The notes beneath the pieces were generated by a model, which saw nothing but the letters and a program-made list of their open reading frames with translations, ran no database searches and was not told the DNA's origin. This document shows positions 35,816 through 46,952 of a DNA stretch of 64,000 nt, one piece after another. Positions within the stretch are counted from its first letter, which is position 1; each line of letters begins with the position of its first letter. Location: assembly GCA_963921825.1 (NCBI GenBank), contig OY997592.1, positions 66,112,336 through 66,176,335 of the forward strand. The letters run 5' to 3'. The position numbers were made by a program, and so were the translations under genes. Source of the DNA: Erodium maritimum (lineage: Eukaryota; Streptophyta; Magnoliopsida; Geraniales; Geraniaceae).

Positions 35816-37180
35816 CTAAGTGCGGCGTCTCTTTGGGAGTCTACATCCATTATGAGCTTTTCGAGTAGTGTCTTCAATGCATATAATTGGACTCAACTCT
35901 CCAACCCGAGACTGAGTGAATCCATCTCTCCAGCTCATGATTGCTTGCTTTTTCTTCTTGAAAAAGGTAAATCCATTCACTCTCATTACAACGGACTTCA
36001 AGCCCAAATTTCTACTGAGTCTTCCAACATGTTCTGCAGCGGCATCAGCAGAATAGCGCCCACCTCTAGATCCTGGCAAAGAGCCTGAAGAAGCTCCACA
36101 TTTCTTATTTCCCTTACTATCAGTGACAGTAACAAAAGTATTGTTACGCCCAATTTTTATGTGGACAATGTCAGCATTCTGTTCAGCATCATGATACTGA
36201 GGAAGTCTATGGCCACCAAACCTGTCTGTCTCATCTTCTGCTATGGCACCCCTCACAAAGTTCATGGACTTGGCATAGCTTCCATCATCAAAACCCCTCT
36301 GATTTGAAGAACTGAAGAAGTTCTGGAAATTCAGAGAATATGGAGCAAGGGATTTCCCCTTGAGTTTCATCGAACCTGCACTCATTCCACACATAGCGTT
36401 CTTTGAACAAAGAAGAGCACTATTCAAATGCTCTAACCCACCTGCCAAAAAAATCATATATTTTCAATCAGCAACTACAAACAAACATTAGATTTTTCAA
36501 CACGACAAATTGCAACTAAGTCCCTTATGAAACTTTACTACAAACTCTAGCCATAAACCATTTCAAGTTTACAAGTTTAAGAACATTCTCCATTCGCAAC
36601 CTGTAAAACCCATCATTATCTTCTTCCCCCAGAGAAACATAGAACTTATTAGCTCCTCCCCTCATATCCAAATTTTCCATATTGAGGACTATTGTCACAT
36701 TTGTTCATCTGATATCTATATTCCAACACATGAATCACAGTTATGAACCATAGAATCCCCAGACTGTCACAATTCAGTATTTCATATCCTTGTTCAGTAG
36801 TTATTAAGCCTAAAACACAACAAGAAAACAAAAGATTGTCTATCTCAAGCACACATAGCAACTGGTTCAGAAGCAAAATGAGTAGCAAAAAAAAGTTTAT
36901 GTAGCAGCAAACTTGGAAGCTAAACTCACTCATGAAAATATAACAATGAAGCTCGGAACTTGCCTGATTTATTGGAAAAATTCTTGGCTTGTTGAGAGGC
37001 ACCAACAGAAACATCAGATCCTGGGGTAGCGAGCTCTCCGCCATAGAGCCGAACGAGGGAATGCTGTGTGAAATTGGCTTCTTTCTTGTTGAAATCGCTC
37101 AGGCTCCTTCTGGAAAGAGACGTTTGAGCTCCTGATCTCGATGCGCAGAGAGAGAACAAGGAGCGTCCATGGCGATACAT
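35816..37180 (-). CDS. NFD3: Mitochondrial ribosomal protein S11 (uS11m), NFD3-like
   Basis: Small-subunit ribosomal protein uS11 for the mitochondrion; Arabidopsis NFD3 is needed for polar-nucleus fusion. Two exons, 37180-36964 and 36441-35816, give 280 residues. Exon 1 is an Arg/Ser-rich presequence. Exon 2 carries the uS11 core: IVHIKIGRNNTFVTVTDSKGN, SSGSLPGSRGGRYSADAAAE, GLKSVVMRVNG, and ends CRLPKRRRT, the conserved basic uS11 tail. The intron donor is GC, not GT: TCAG|GCAAGT. Only that site keeps the frame into the exon 2 glycine; the nearby GT would give an early stop. It diverges from CLPP4 across 330 bp. Confidence 0.94.
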
Positions 37181-37510
37181 TTCTAGGGTTTTAGGTTTTC
37201 TCCTCTCCGACCTGGTGAATCTGCAGAGATCGTCTTTGGAGAAGGAGGATCTAATGTGGGTACTTTTTCATGGGCTGTATCTACTCCGGGCTTGGGAAAT
37301 GAGATGAGCCCACTAAGACCCAGTTTCGCGACGACGCCGTTGCGATAGACAACTCAGGGAAATGAGATGAGCCCACCAAGGCCCACTTCTGCGACGACGT
37401 CGTTTCTATAAACAACTCAGTTCACTAGCGGTCTTCTACAGAGCAGCTCACATTTTCACTCCTTACCCAAAAGAAAAATCTCTCTGGTATCGGAAACTCG
37501 ATTCGCGGCC
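37181..37510. promoter_or_regulatory. Bidirectional promoter between RPS11m and CLPP4
   Basis: 330 bp separate the two start codons, so leaders and promoter elements must be shared. GCCCA/TGGGC-type motifs occur at about 37270, 37308, 37371 and 37381, like the site II elements common in plant ribosomal and organelle genes. No TATA box is evident. Confidence 0.7.
37294..37420. repeat. 63-bp tandem duplication in the shared promoter
   Basis: GGGAAATGAGATGAGCCCAC begins at 37294 and again at 37357. Both units continue with (A/G)CCCA, GCGACGACG and end ACAACTCAG. They differ at about eight positions, so the duplication is old enough to have diverged. Confidence 0.85.
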
Positions 37511-40500
37511 ATGGATGTGCTCTCAATCTCCTCTCCCTTGTCGGCTTCAATTCGCTCCGTGAAGACCACCACCAGAATCACTCTCTCCAAAACCTTCCAC
37601 ATATCAGCCAGACCCCACTCATCGCGTTCCTTGTCCCTCAAAACCTCGTTCACTCCTCCTCGATGTATCGCCACCTCCGCCGGACCCGCCACGGCCACAG
37701 ATTACGGATTCGAGCTTCCACGAATTGACGATTCGCTCCGAGTGACGGCTACTCAGATGCAGCAGAGAAACGACATGTCGAACGCCGCGGTGGACCCAAT
37801 GGGGCTCTTACTCAAGGAGAGGATTGTGTTTTTGGGATACGAAATCAATGACTTCATCGCCGACGCTATTATCAGCCAGTTGTTGCTCTTGGATGCTCAG
37901 GACCCCACCAAGGATATCAGGCTCTTCATCAACTCTCCTGGTGGCTCTATGAGGTCTGTGATGTTTAATCTCTGCTTACTATTTTCTGTTTCCTAAGTTG
38001 GGCAAGTCGGGAAATTTGGAAGAAAATAGTTTGTGGGTCTCGTGTTTTTGTTGCTGCTTATATTGGGTTACTGGATAAAGTGAGCTTAAGTTCTGCTAAG
38101 ATAAGTAATTTGGTTTAAAATGGTAGATTTAGTGTTTCTTTAATTAGGTGCATTTAGCTTCATCTTCATCTGAGCTGAAATCATTTTTTTCCTTCTGTTT
38201 TTGGGCGCTTAATGGTGATCTATTATGCATTGCAATGTTCAAAGTCTTCTGTTGTCTAACCCATCAATCCATCTGGTTTCCCATTACTACATACTGCAAA
38301 ATTTAGGGGCTGAATTTATTTAATGGAATTTTTTTGTCTTCATTTGTATTTTTACTGGATGAGAGAGGTGAATTGTGAAAGCTCCGGGTTAAATTGTGTT
38401 GTTAGGTTGGGTATAAGTTGTAGGCAGAAGGATAGAATAGGTTGCTACGGATAGGGATGAAGATTTGATAGAAAGAAATAGAGATAACAAACCAACGTTA
38501 AAGATGCCTAGGCCGAAGTATCCATGCAATCAAACCTTGACTGATGAAATGGTCACAATTCACCACATTCACGCTCAACTAGAGGCCATACTGTCTACAT
38601 GAATATATCCAATTACCCGACTACAAGTCTATATTTGTTTGTTTTCTGTTCAGTTCTAAATATTGAATATTATTGAATGTTAACTTGATCATGAAATGCA
38701 ACTGGAGATCCCTTTATACAGGGAAGAGACCTAAGCTAAGTAGGAAATATTTCTAACACTTTCTACTGTGCATAACCAAGTGGAAGATATATTATAAAAT
38801 TGTCATAGGTTTCAGTTATGGAAAATGTTTGGAAAAGTTGATCAAACTTCTTGTGTTTGTTGGGAGTAGAATGAGATGGTGAGAGTCAAGTTTCTCCATT
38901 CCATTATAGTCTCACCTGCTTGTTCTTGTTCCAGTAACACAACCTTTTTTCAGTGTCCCAGATTCCTCTACAAATGTCAATGAAACAAGGAAATTAATTT
39001 TGAGCGAAGTAGGAAAAATGGTAGCTCTTTGTTTTCACAGGTTGGGTGATACTGATAGAAACTCTTGAAAACTTTCCTTAGGTAAGAAATTGTTCAGAGC
39101 ATTCTGCTTTATGTGTTAAGTGCTTTTCCAGAGAAAGCAATAATAATGATAATTTTTAAATATTTTTCATGTAGAAGTCATAATACTCCCTCCATTTTAA
39201 AATAAGTGTCCAACTTCGGTAAAATGGATGTTCCAAAATAATATTTCACTTTTTTAAGGAAGTGACTGGTGTGTGAATTTTCACTAATATCCTTAGCTGA
39301 GTTAATTATTCTAGAAGGTGGAGGATACCGGGGGAGGGTATAGAGGAAAAGTGGAGCATCAACTCCTCTACTGATTAAGTTTTGGATGAAAAAAAACTCT
39401 TAGGGGGCATTTTTTCTGCTAGGAGGGAGGATAGTTTCTTAATAAGTTCATTGGTAGAGAAGTAAAATTAAAGTGGAAGAGCAAACTCAAATTGCAATAC
39501 GCATATCCATTATAATTTATAAACTGAAGGACTAAATGAACATTGATGCATTCGTAATCAATTGAAGTGGGAGGGAGGTTTCTGTATCAATGATGCGCTC
39601 ATCACTTTTTTTATTTGTTATTTTTGCTTCCTTGGAGAACATTTGAGGAAAGGCTTGTTTTCTCTTCTCATGTTTAGATAGCTGTGTAAAAAGGTTCAAG
39701 TGATATGCTGGAAGCTTTCATGGCCCAGAAAATATTTTCCTGAATTAGTTTTCATCCTTGGCCCACCCAATTTGTGAGGAATGATGGGAAGTCTTTGTCA
39801 AAAAGCATTCTTTTTTTCTAGGGATGATACAGATCATAAGCAATTATGTATTTAATACTTTCCCTACAACATATTTGTTTTGTACACCTAGTTTTGTAGA
39901 AAGCAGGAATGTAAGCATACGGATAGCAAATAGTTAAATTTATATCTACAGATTGAAGTATGGTAACATGTGTGTGGAACGTCTTCCTAACAGTTGATCT
40001 TTTTCTTCTTCTCTTTTAAGCAAGACTATGCTTTTTCTTTTGTGTGTCTACATACTTACATCATGGGTTCAATATACAGAGTGTCCTTTGTAGGTAGGTA
40101 ATAGCTGCTAGTATAGACCATAACGTGAATGAAGCATTGTCAACTTAAGCATGTAATTTGTGAAACCAGATGCAACCCGTTTCTGCCTCTGGTTCTGACT
40201 AATCAACAACTTGGTATCAAAGCAATAGGAATATCGTCATTTTCTTGTGCAATGCATTCCATAATGTTCCAAAACCAGTTATCTTTGTATGCTTTCTTTC
40301 ATTTCATGTTAGTAACCTGGAAACTGAGGTGTTTTCCCATTATATATTCCACATTAAATTTGTTGGTATCTCCTATACTTCTTGCTTCTTTTGATTTCCA
40401 ATTGGCTGTTTTTGTCTTCTCTTATCATCTGTATCAGTGCAACCATGGCCATTTTTGATGCCATACAGCTCGTGAGGGCAGATGTTTCCACAATTGCTAT

Positions 40501-40861
40501 TGGCATTGCGGCATCAACAGCTTCTTTAATTCTAGGTGGTGGGGCTAAAGGCAAGCGCCTGGCAATGCCAAATACACGAATAATGATTCATCAACCTCTT
40601 GGAGGTTCGGGTGGGCACATGTCACAAGTGGAAGTTCAAGCTCAAGAAATTATGAAAGTCAAGGATGCTACCATAAAACTTGTATCCAATTTCACTGGTC
40701 GTTCATACGATGAAATAGAGAAGTTAACGGAGAGAGACTGTTACATGTCCGCTGTTGAAGCAATGGAGTATGGAATATTGGATGGAGTTATTGATAGAGA
40801 TGACATTATTCCACTTAATCCTAGCCTTGAACAAGTAAAAGCTACCCTAAACAATGCATAA
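37511..40861 (+). CDS. CLPP4: Plastid ATP-dependent Clp protease proteolytic subunit, CLPP4-like
   Basis: Serine-protease subunit of the chloroplast stromal Clp core. Two exons, 37511-37953 and 40438-40861, give 288 residues (Arabidopsis CLPP4 is about the same length). About 60 N-terminal residues rich in Ser/Arg form a transit peptide. The core reads MGLLLKERIVFLGYEIND, RLFINSPGGSM and ADVSTIAIGIAAS. The catalytic triad is present: Ser174 (IAAS), His199 (MIHQP) and Asp248 (TERD). IAASTASLILG rather than AASMGAFLL points to CLPP4, not CLPP3, 5 or 6. The intron is about 2.5 kb and contains a MITE-like repeat. The gene pairs divergently with RPS11m. Confidence 0.9.
39186..39430. repeat. Candidate Stowaway-type MITE in the CLPP4 intron
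   Basis: Starts TA-CTCCCTCCATTTTAAAATAAG and about 240 bp later shows GGAGGGAG followed by GATA. CTCCCTCC ends with TA duplications are typical of Tc1/mariner Stowaway elements. The right boundary is uncertain. Confidence 0.45.
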
Positions 40862-41130
40862 AAATGCATCTGCACCCAGCAAATTCTGAAGACTGCATAT
40901 TCCTGATGATTAGATGAATTAGGATGGGGAATTTGGTACAGGTATGCCCCATTTACATTTCTCTTATTTGCTGGATTCTCTGTAGTTTCCTGTGGTAGTG
41001 GTTAATACGAGGAAATACTATGATAATGAATATTGTTATTTGAGACATTTAAAACTATTGCCTGTACTGCCGTGTGGATTATCTTAAGTAGTTTATTGGT
41101 TTGACACATTTATTTATTAATACGGCCACA
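40862..41130 (+). other. CLPP4 3'UTR and flank
   Basis: No coding sequence. Likely contains the 3'UTR. Confidence 0.5.
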
Positions 41131-41380
41131 TGTAAAAAGGTGGCTGAAGGCTTAAGCCCTCACCACCAACGCCTGGACAATGTCTATAAGATCAGGGTTC
41201 AATTCCCCACCCACATGCGGTGTTTCTGAAGTCTTATTTCTGTCCAACTTCGGTTGGGCCTCTTTAATCTCTCACCAACTCTTGTTGGATCAAGTGAGAA
41301 AAATAGACACCCCTTCTACATAAGGGGTGATCTTGAGTCGAAATCTTGATACATTTAAATAATTGTTGATGTTGATAAAG
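41131..41380 (+). mobile_element. Candidate tRNA-derived SINE
   Basis: TGGCTGAAGG at 41141 resembles a Pol III A box, and GGTTCAATTCC at 41196-41206 matches the B box consensus GGTTCGANTCC. Spacing of about 50 bp is right for a tRNA-like promoter. A unique body and a T-rich or repeat tail near 41360-41380 follow. Target duplications were not resolved. Confidence 0.5.
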
Positions 41381-42500
41381 ACTTAAGTCCTTGCTCATTC
41401 GTTCATATTGATTTTTTGTTAAATTTCTGAGCATTTTTTGTTGCACATTTAGAGAATGGCACACTAGGCCTTTTTAGAGTTCTTGGTGATGCATAGGATG
41501 ATTGTTAAAAACCTGAGTAATGACTGTTTCCATCAATTTCCAGATTGTTCAGCTATTTCACAGGGGCTTCTCACATGTTTATTTTATGTGCTGTCTTTTT
41601 TCTTCTTCCTTTCAGTTAACTCATAAGCCACATGTTATAAGAATAATGACACTTTTTACTCATGATAATCAAATTTTATAGTTCATTTTAATTTTGTAGT
41701 GTGTCATCTTTGCCCTTTTTGTTAAATATGACGCATAGCCTGCATTTAAGTGATGATTACATTAATTGTAGCTGTTGCAGACTGAGTCAAGCTTAGTTCT
41801 TCAATTGGCCGGTAACATCCATCCTAGTCGCTGTATTGTTTGTGTGGTTAGTTCCTTTAACCAGTTCTTATAATACAGTTTAACCATGTCTTTGGTTGAG
41901 TTTCCTTATCGTTTACACTGGAAGTAGCTTTAGTTTTGGTAGTTAGTCCCTGTAAAAACAAAGACATGTCACTGATGACACAAGTACTGTTGATTGTGTC
42001 AGCAAAACTTGTAGGATTTTTAAATTCAGCCTTGCCGGTTGATCCCAAATATTCCCAGGATTGTGCGATTTTTATAGGTTGACTGAGAATTATATATCAT
42101 TGTTTGAATGCCTATAATACATACTATACTACATGTTATGTGCTCTAACTTTGATCGAGGATTTGATTTGTGCGGTTCCTAACAATACTATAATTGATGA
42201 TTAGATCATTGCTCTGCTAGCTAAAAGGCTATTCTTGGCATCATCTGCAACTTGTTGGTGATGTGAACTCTTCACATAATTTTATTCCTTTATTTGACCT
42301 ATTTTTCTATCATAGAATTTCCTACATGCTTGGGGGTGATTCGTAGAATGACCTTATTTTGAAACCATCTTTGTAACTCTTAATCCTCAATTTTTTTTGC
42401 GAAGTTGTTATTTTACCCTCGGGTCGGGTCATACCCGGTCGGGTACTTTGCATTGAGGAAAAATTGTGTTTCACTGAAAATGGAGGTTATTTTATATAGG
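41381..42500. other. AT-rich spacer
   Basis: No gene. GGGTCGGGTCATACCCGGTCGGGTA at 42420-42445 resembles the hAT-like GGGTA repeats of 21.2-22.9 kb. Confidence 0.4.
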
Positions 42501-42509
42501 TTTTAAGTT

Positions 42510-42761
42510 GGGTTAATTGCCTTTAGTACCCCTTTTGTATTGGTAACATTTTTTAGTACCTTGATGTATTGGTAACGTTCTGGACAAATTTTTGGGCAAG
42601 TTTACGTCATTTTGATGATATGTGACCAATTTATAAGAGGTATTACATGATTTGTGACCAATTCATAAATGATACTAAATGACAGTTACCAAAACAAAAG
42701 GACGCAGGGGTACAAAAAAACATGTTACTCATAGAAAATGAATACAAAAGGTAATTGACCC
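42510..42761. mobile_element. MULE-type MITE with imperfect 9-bp target duplication
   Basis: A 252-bp element starting GGGTTAATTGCCTTTAGTAC and ending CAAAAGGTAATTGACCC as an inverted repeat, with GGTAACAT/ATGTTACTC further in. Flanks TTTTAAGTT (42501-42509) and TTATAAGTG (42762-42770) match at seven of nine bases. Noncoding. Confidence 0.65.
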
Positions 42762-42770
42762 TTATAAGTG

Positions 42771-44077
42771 TGAACTACCCTTAACAAAAAATTCAGCCAA
42801 ATGTGGCTATTTTGCAAATTACCCCTATGTTTGCTTTTGATTTCTTAATTTCTTTAATCCTAGATTTTTCAAATGAATAAGAAAACGTAAGTAGTGTATT
42901 TGGTATAGAAATACAAAGTGATTTTGCAAAAAGAGAGGTTCACCTAATTTTTATTTTATTGTTAACGGTTACTTCAAAGTTAATCATTCTTTTAAAACGC
43001 TAATGGCACCCGTGCAACCTATGATGGTGGGGCGATCTACACCGTTGATGTGATTACCGATATCATATAACGCCGTAGGATTTCGAAGGCATAGAAACAT
43101 TTGGTGCGAGAGGCTACACTCAACACGGTCCGTAACTGTGACAACGACTTCCCAACAGCTACCGGTTTTTTAAATAACGGAAATGGAAGATAGTTGCAGG
43201 AGGTCCCTTTCATGGCTTCCATCACCTGGCTCCAGATACACCTTGCCCACTTAAATCATCACCATTATAATTAGTTAATCAATTCTAAGATCAAACTTTT
43301 GAATTGAATTGATCTTTTTAGTAACACAATATCAGATATTTGATTTTTAATCATGCAAATGAAGATTCGTAGCGTTGTTATGACACTTTACTTAGAGCAC
43401 TCACAATAATGTTGATTATGTGATCGTTTTAGTGACGAAAATGTAATGTTTCTTCCTTCAATCTGTTGTTTCTCTATTTAGCGAGATGAATCTGTTGATC
43501 CACAAATTTGACGCAATTTACCCTCTTTCGCCTCTCTTTTCTTCTCTCCCTTCTCTTTCAGCATTTCCTATCGACCTATCAGAAATCGACCCGAGATGAC
43601 CTATTCGATGCTCTTGGTCAAATAAGCTTGGTGGGTCTAAAATTATAGAACACGTTAAGCTCAATGTTGATGAGTATCACCTGAATTTTCCCGCGCTTTC
43701 AACGGTTGAAACTCTGACTGCCGCAAAACTTAGAGAAAAGAAAAGGACAATCTGCTTGTTGGTGGAATCTGAGGAAGCCTCTCAACAAGCAGATTCGATC
43801 GGCTTGCTATTTGTTTATGCACACCAACTGTTTGTGAAAATGTCTAGCTGAGAGAGTACACGTATTCATGCCGTATAGTCTCCGTATATGTCACTCAATC
43901 AGCAGCATATAATTCCTGTTAGGTTTGATTTTCTCTCTTTCTTATTCCATCTCTAAGTTCCAACTCCACCAGTATCTTTCACAACTTTTCTGGGTTTTTT
44001 TTGTAAGTATCTGAGGATCATCTTTGTTGTACCCAAATCAGTCCCTTCACAAAGGGAGCTTTTTGTTGATCTGGGTG
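42771..44077. other. Upstream region of CYCLOPS
   Basis: No gene supported. A GC-richer block at 43010-43240 has a 62-codon minus frame without a recognisable motif. CT-rich stretches at 43460-43570 and 43930-44000 may be promoter or leader. Confidence 0.4.
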
Positions 44078-46952
44078 ATGAACATGGTCAATGAGAGGAG
44101 CAAAGGAAGCTCTGTGGATGAGTCTGTGGTAAAAGCAGAAGGGTATCAGCAGAACTTGAATTCATTTCAGTTTCAGGCGGCTCATAGGAGTGAAGGGGAG
44201 AGGAGCTTCATGGAGACTGAGGGAAGGGGCTTTTCGGACTTTTACAGGAACACGAGCGAAGATTTGTTCCTCAAGTCCTTGATGGAGAGCTCAGCTGGAG
44301 TTCAAATGCCTACTATGGAGATGTTAGGCTTCAGAAACCTTTCTCACAACTTTCGTGCAGATAGCGAAGAACTCTTCAAAAGCTGGCTCACAAATGGAGA
44401 GGCAAGCAATTCATTGACTTTGTTGTTTCTTCCTTATGTTGAATTGAGTTAGGATAATAAATTAACCACTAACCTTGATTTAGCCCCGTAAATTCTCATA
44501 CTGACTTCTCTTGTCTGTGTTTCTTTTTTTGTTTTGCTTCAGGGCCATGGATACAATTCATCAAGCATAGCACATCGTACTCGCTTAGCATCAAGAAGGT
44601 AATAAATCCTACCACAGAAGCCATAGAGATGAATTTAGTTGATATGTACCCTTTTACTGAAGCATTTTATTTTGGTATTAGTCATGAGTTTTAGCTATAT
44701 ATAGTTCACAATCTTTAAGAACATAAGTAAACTTAGAATGGAAATTGCAGGATGTCCACAGAATTGACGAATTTGGCGAGTCAACAGCACCCCGATACTC
44801 TTCAAAACAAGAAAAGCAATGAGAATTCATATCCTCAAAACAATTCTGTGGCTGATGAAATTTCTGGTGATCTCAGTCAGCATTCAGTCAGGTAATTATT
44901 GCACCCTTTAGCTTACAGATCTTGGAATTCAGAAAAAAAAAAAGTTGTGTACATGATATTAGAAGGTCCAAGTTGATGTTTATTACTTTCTTAAGTGATT
45001 ATTGAGTTTTGTGTTTAACTTAGTATTGTTGATCCATCAGGCCTGCTGCTGAGAGAGGACTACAGGCTGGTAATTTCAATCTGGCCAAGGTTTGTTTTTA
45101 CTGAGTTTTTTTGAAGCATATTTGAAGAAATCATCGTTTTTTTTCTGATTCATTGTTTTCTTGTACAGGCCTGGTTTCAGAGTTCTCAACCCATGACAAG
45201 AAGCAGATCCTCCGAACTTAGGTATGAATTCGATCACTTATCATCGTTCTTGGAATATGAGTTTATAATCTAATCTAATCTGATTCTTGTTTGCAGGAAG
45301 AGATATGCAGCCATGCAAAATGTCCAAACAAGTACCTTTGGCATAGAAGCCATGCAAAACTCTGGTGTCAACAAATTGAAACAAGAATTTACAAATGGAT
45401 CGAGTAACCTTTCCATGTGTGAGATGTCAAACCAGTTTGGAACATTCATGTCTCCGTCAAATTCATCCTCATCAAACTTCAACACTCCACAGATTGAAAT
45501 GGGTAATTTAGATAATGTCTCCTCGGTCGTGAACATGCTGAAGGGCACTCTCGAAAGAAAGAAAATGAATGACCATCTTGAGAAAGGGATTGCTGAAGAT
45601 AGCTCTAATGGCCTGTATCATGGTCAAGGAGCTATGGTTCATAATAGTTTCGATCAAATACAAGGGAATCATATTCATGGATTTCCAAGTTTTCAGGAAG
45701 CTAACACCGTCCTAGTTGAAGATCCTAGCATTTTACATACTATTGAAGGTTTTGTAAACCCTACAAATCCTGTCCAGTTAAGAACAGCTTCTCAAGAACC
45801 TTCCTTGAGTGAATCTTCAGCTGCACCTGTGGTTTCATCTGGGTTTGATGCATGTGATGGTCCAAGCAACTCTACTCAAACTTTGAGTGTTTGTGAGAGC
45901 TCAAGGAAGCGAGTTGGAAACAGTAGGAGTCCTGAAAATGGGTCTAGATCCAGAGGTATGTCCTTGTTCATATTTTCATGTGTCATCCCCATAACTCAGC
46001 TTTAAATTATTTAACACAAGACTAATTTGTTGAACTGCAGAGTTCAGAGAACGGATAATTGACAATTTGATTGACGATCGAAAGGTATAATCCACAACAT
46101 TTTCTTCATAAGATATTAGTAGGAACCTTGAAGCATTTTACTTAGCTTTTTGTTTGTTTGACAGAGAGGAAGTCTAACTCGAAACGGGTCTATAACATCA
46201 GCAGGTTCAGGTATTCATTTATGCTTTTAGAACTGCAGAAATGTAAAGTTCAGTTCTATTTCATTCTTCATCTAGTTGTCTTCAAGTGCTTTTGCTTACT
46301 GAATTTAGATTGAGAATAGTATTGCTCTTATTTATCAAAAATAGATGAACATTAACCAAACCAAAACGGGATTGTTAGGAACAAAGTTCTTGAACTAAAA
46401 TCTAAGATCACTATGATTATTGCAATTGAAATGATAAATTACAAATTGGGGATTGACTAACAAGCTGAATTGTTGCAGTGGACAAGGGAGACAGCACAAA
46501 GAAACGAAGGGTGGAGCGAACACGAAAGTATGCAAATCTACCTCAACATAACATTAAAAACTCAGAACTGGTTCTTGTAATATTTCACAAATATGATAAT
46601 GTTTGTGTACTGGTTGTGTAGAATGGCAGAGGCAAAGGAAAGAGGGTTGACACCACCGATCCCATCAGACATGCAATCTTTAATGAAAAGGTGTGAGAAT
46701 TTCGAAAAAGAAGTTCGATCACTGAAACTGAACTTGTCCTTCATGAACAGGTAATTACAAAAACTCAAACATGAATTTTCACAGGTAATTTTTTGTTCTT
46801 AATCAATTGTTGTGGCTTATTATTTCAGGAAGGACTCTGAGCAGACTAAGCAGATAGAGGAGCTTCAGAAACAGAACGAGGACTTGGCCGATGAAAAAGA
46901 GCGCCTACTCGAAGAGATTGAGAGGATCTTATCAGAGTCGGGCAAGATATGA
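44078..46952 (+). CDS. CYCLOPS/IPD3: CYCLOPS / IPD3 symbiosis transcriptional activator
   Basis: Nuclear DNA-binding activator phosphorylated by CCaMK in the common symbiosis pathway for mycorrhiza and nodulation. Eleven exons: 44078-44401, 44543-44598, 44751-44891, 45041-45089, 45169-45221, 45297-45955, 46041-46084, 46165-46210, 46479-46527, 46622-46750 and 46829-46952. They sum to 557 residues with all phases matching. Family blocks include GRGFSDFYRNTSEDLFLKSL, VQMPTMEMLGFRNLSHNF, MTRSRSSELRKRYAAMQN, MSPSNSSSSNFNTPQ, KKRRVERTRKMAEAKERG and the terminal coiled coil KDSEQTKQIEELQKQNEDLA ending ILSESGKI. Serines matching Lotus S50 (FRADSEELF) and S154 (RSRSSEL) are kept. The first intron uses a GC donor (GAGAG|GCAAGC). 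ATG 44084 is an alternative start. Confidence 0.96.

Noticed and set aside
43037..43225. 62-codon minus frame upstream of CYCLOPS
   Set aside because: No similarity recognised; it lies in a likely promoter or spacer.
44024..44077. Longer N-terminus for CYCLOPS
   Set aside because: The extended frame begins at TTG, not ATG; ATG 44078 or 44084 is the realistic start.
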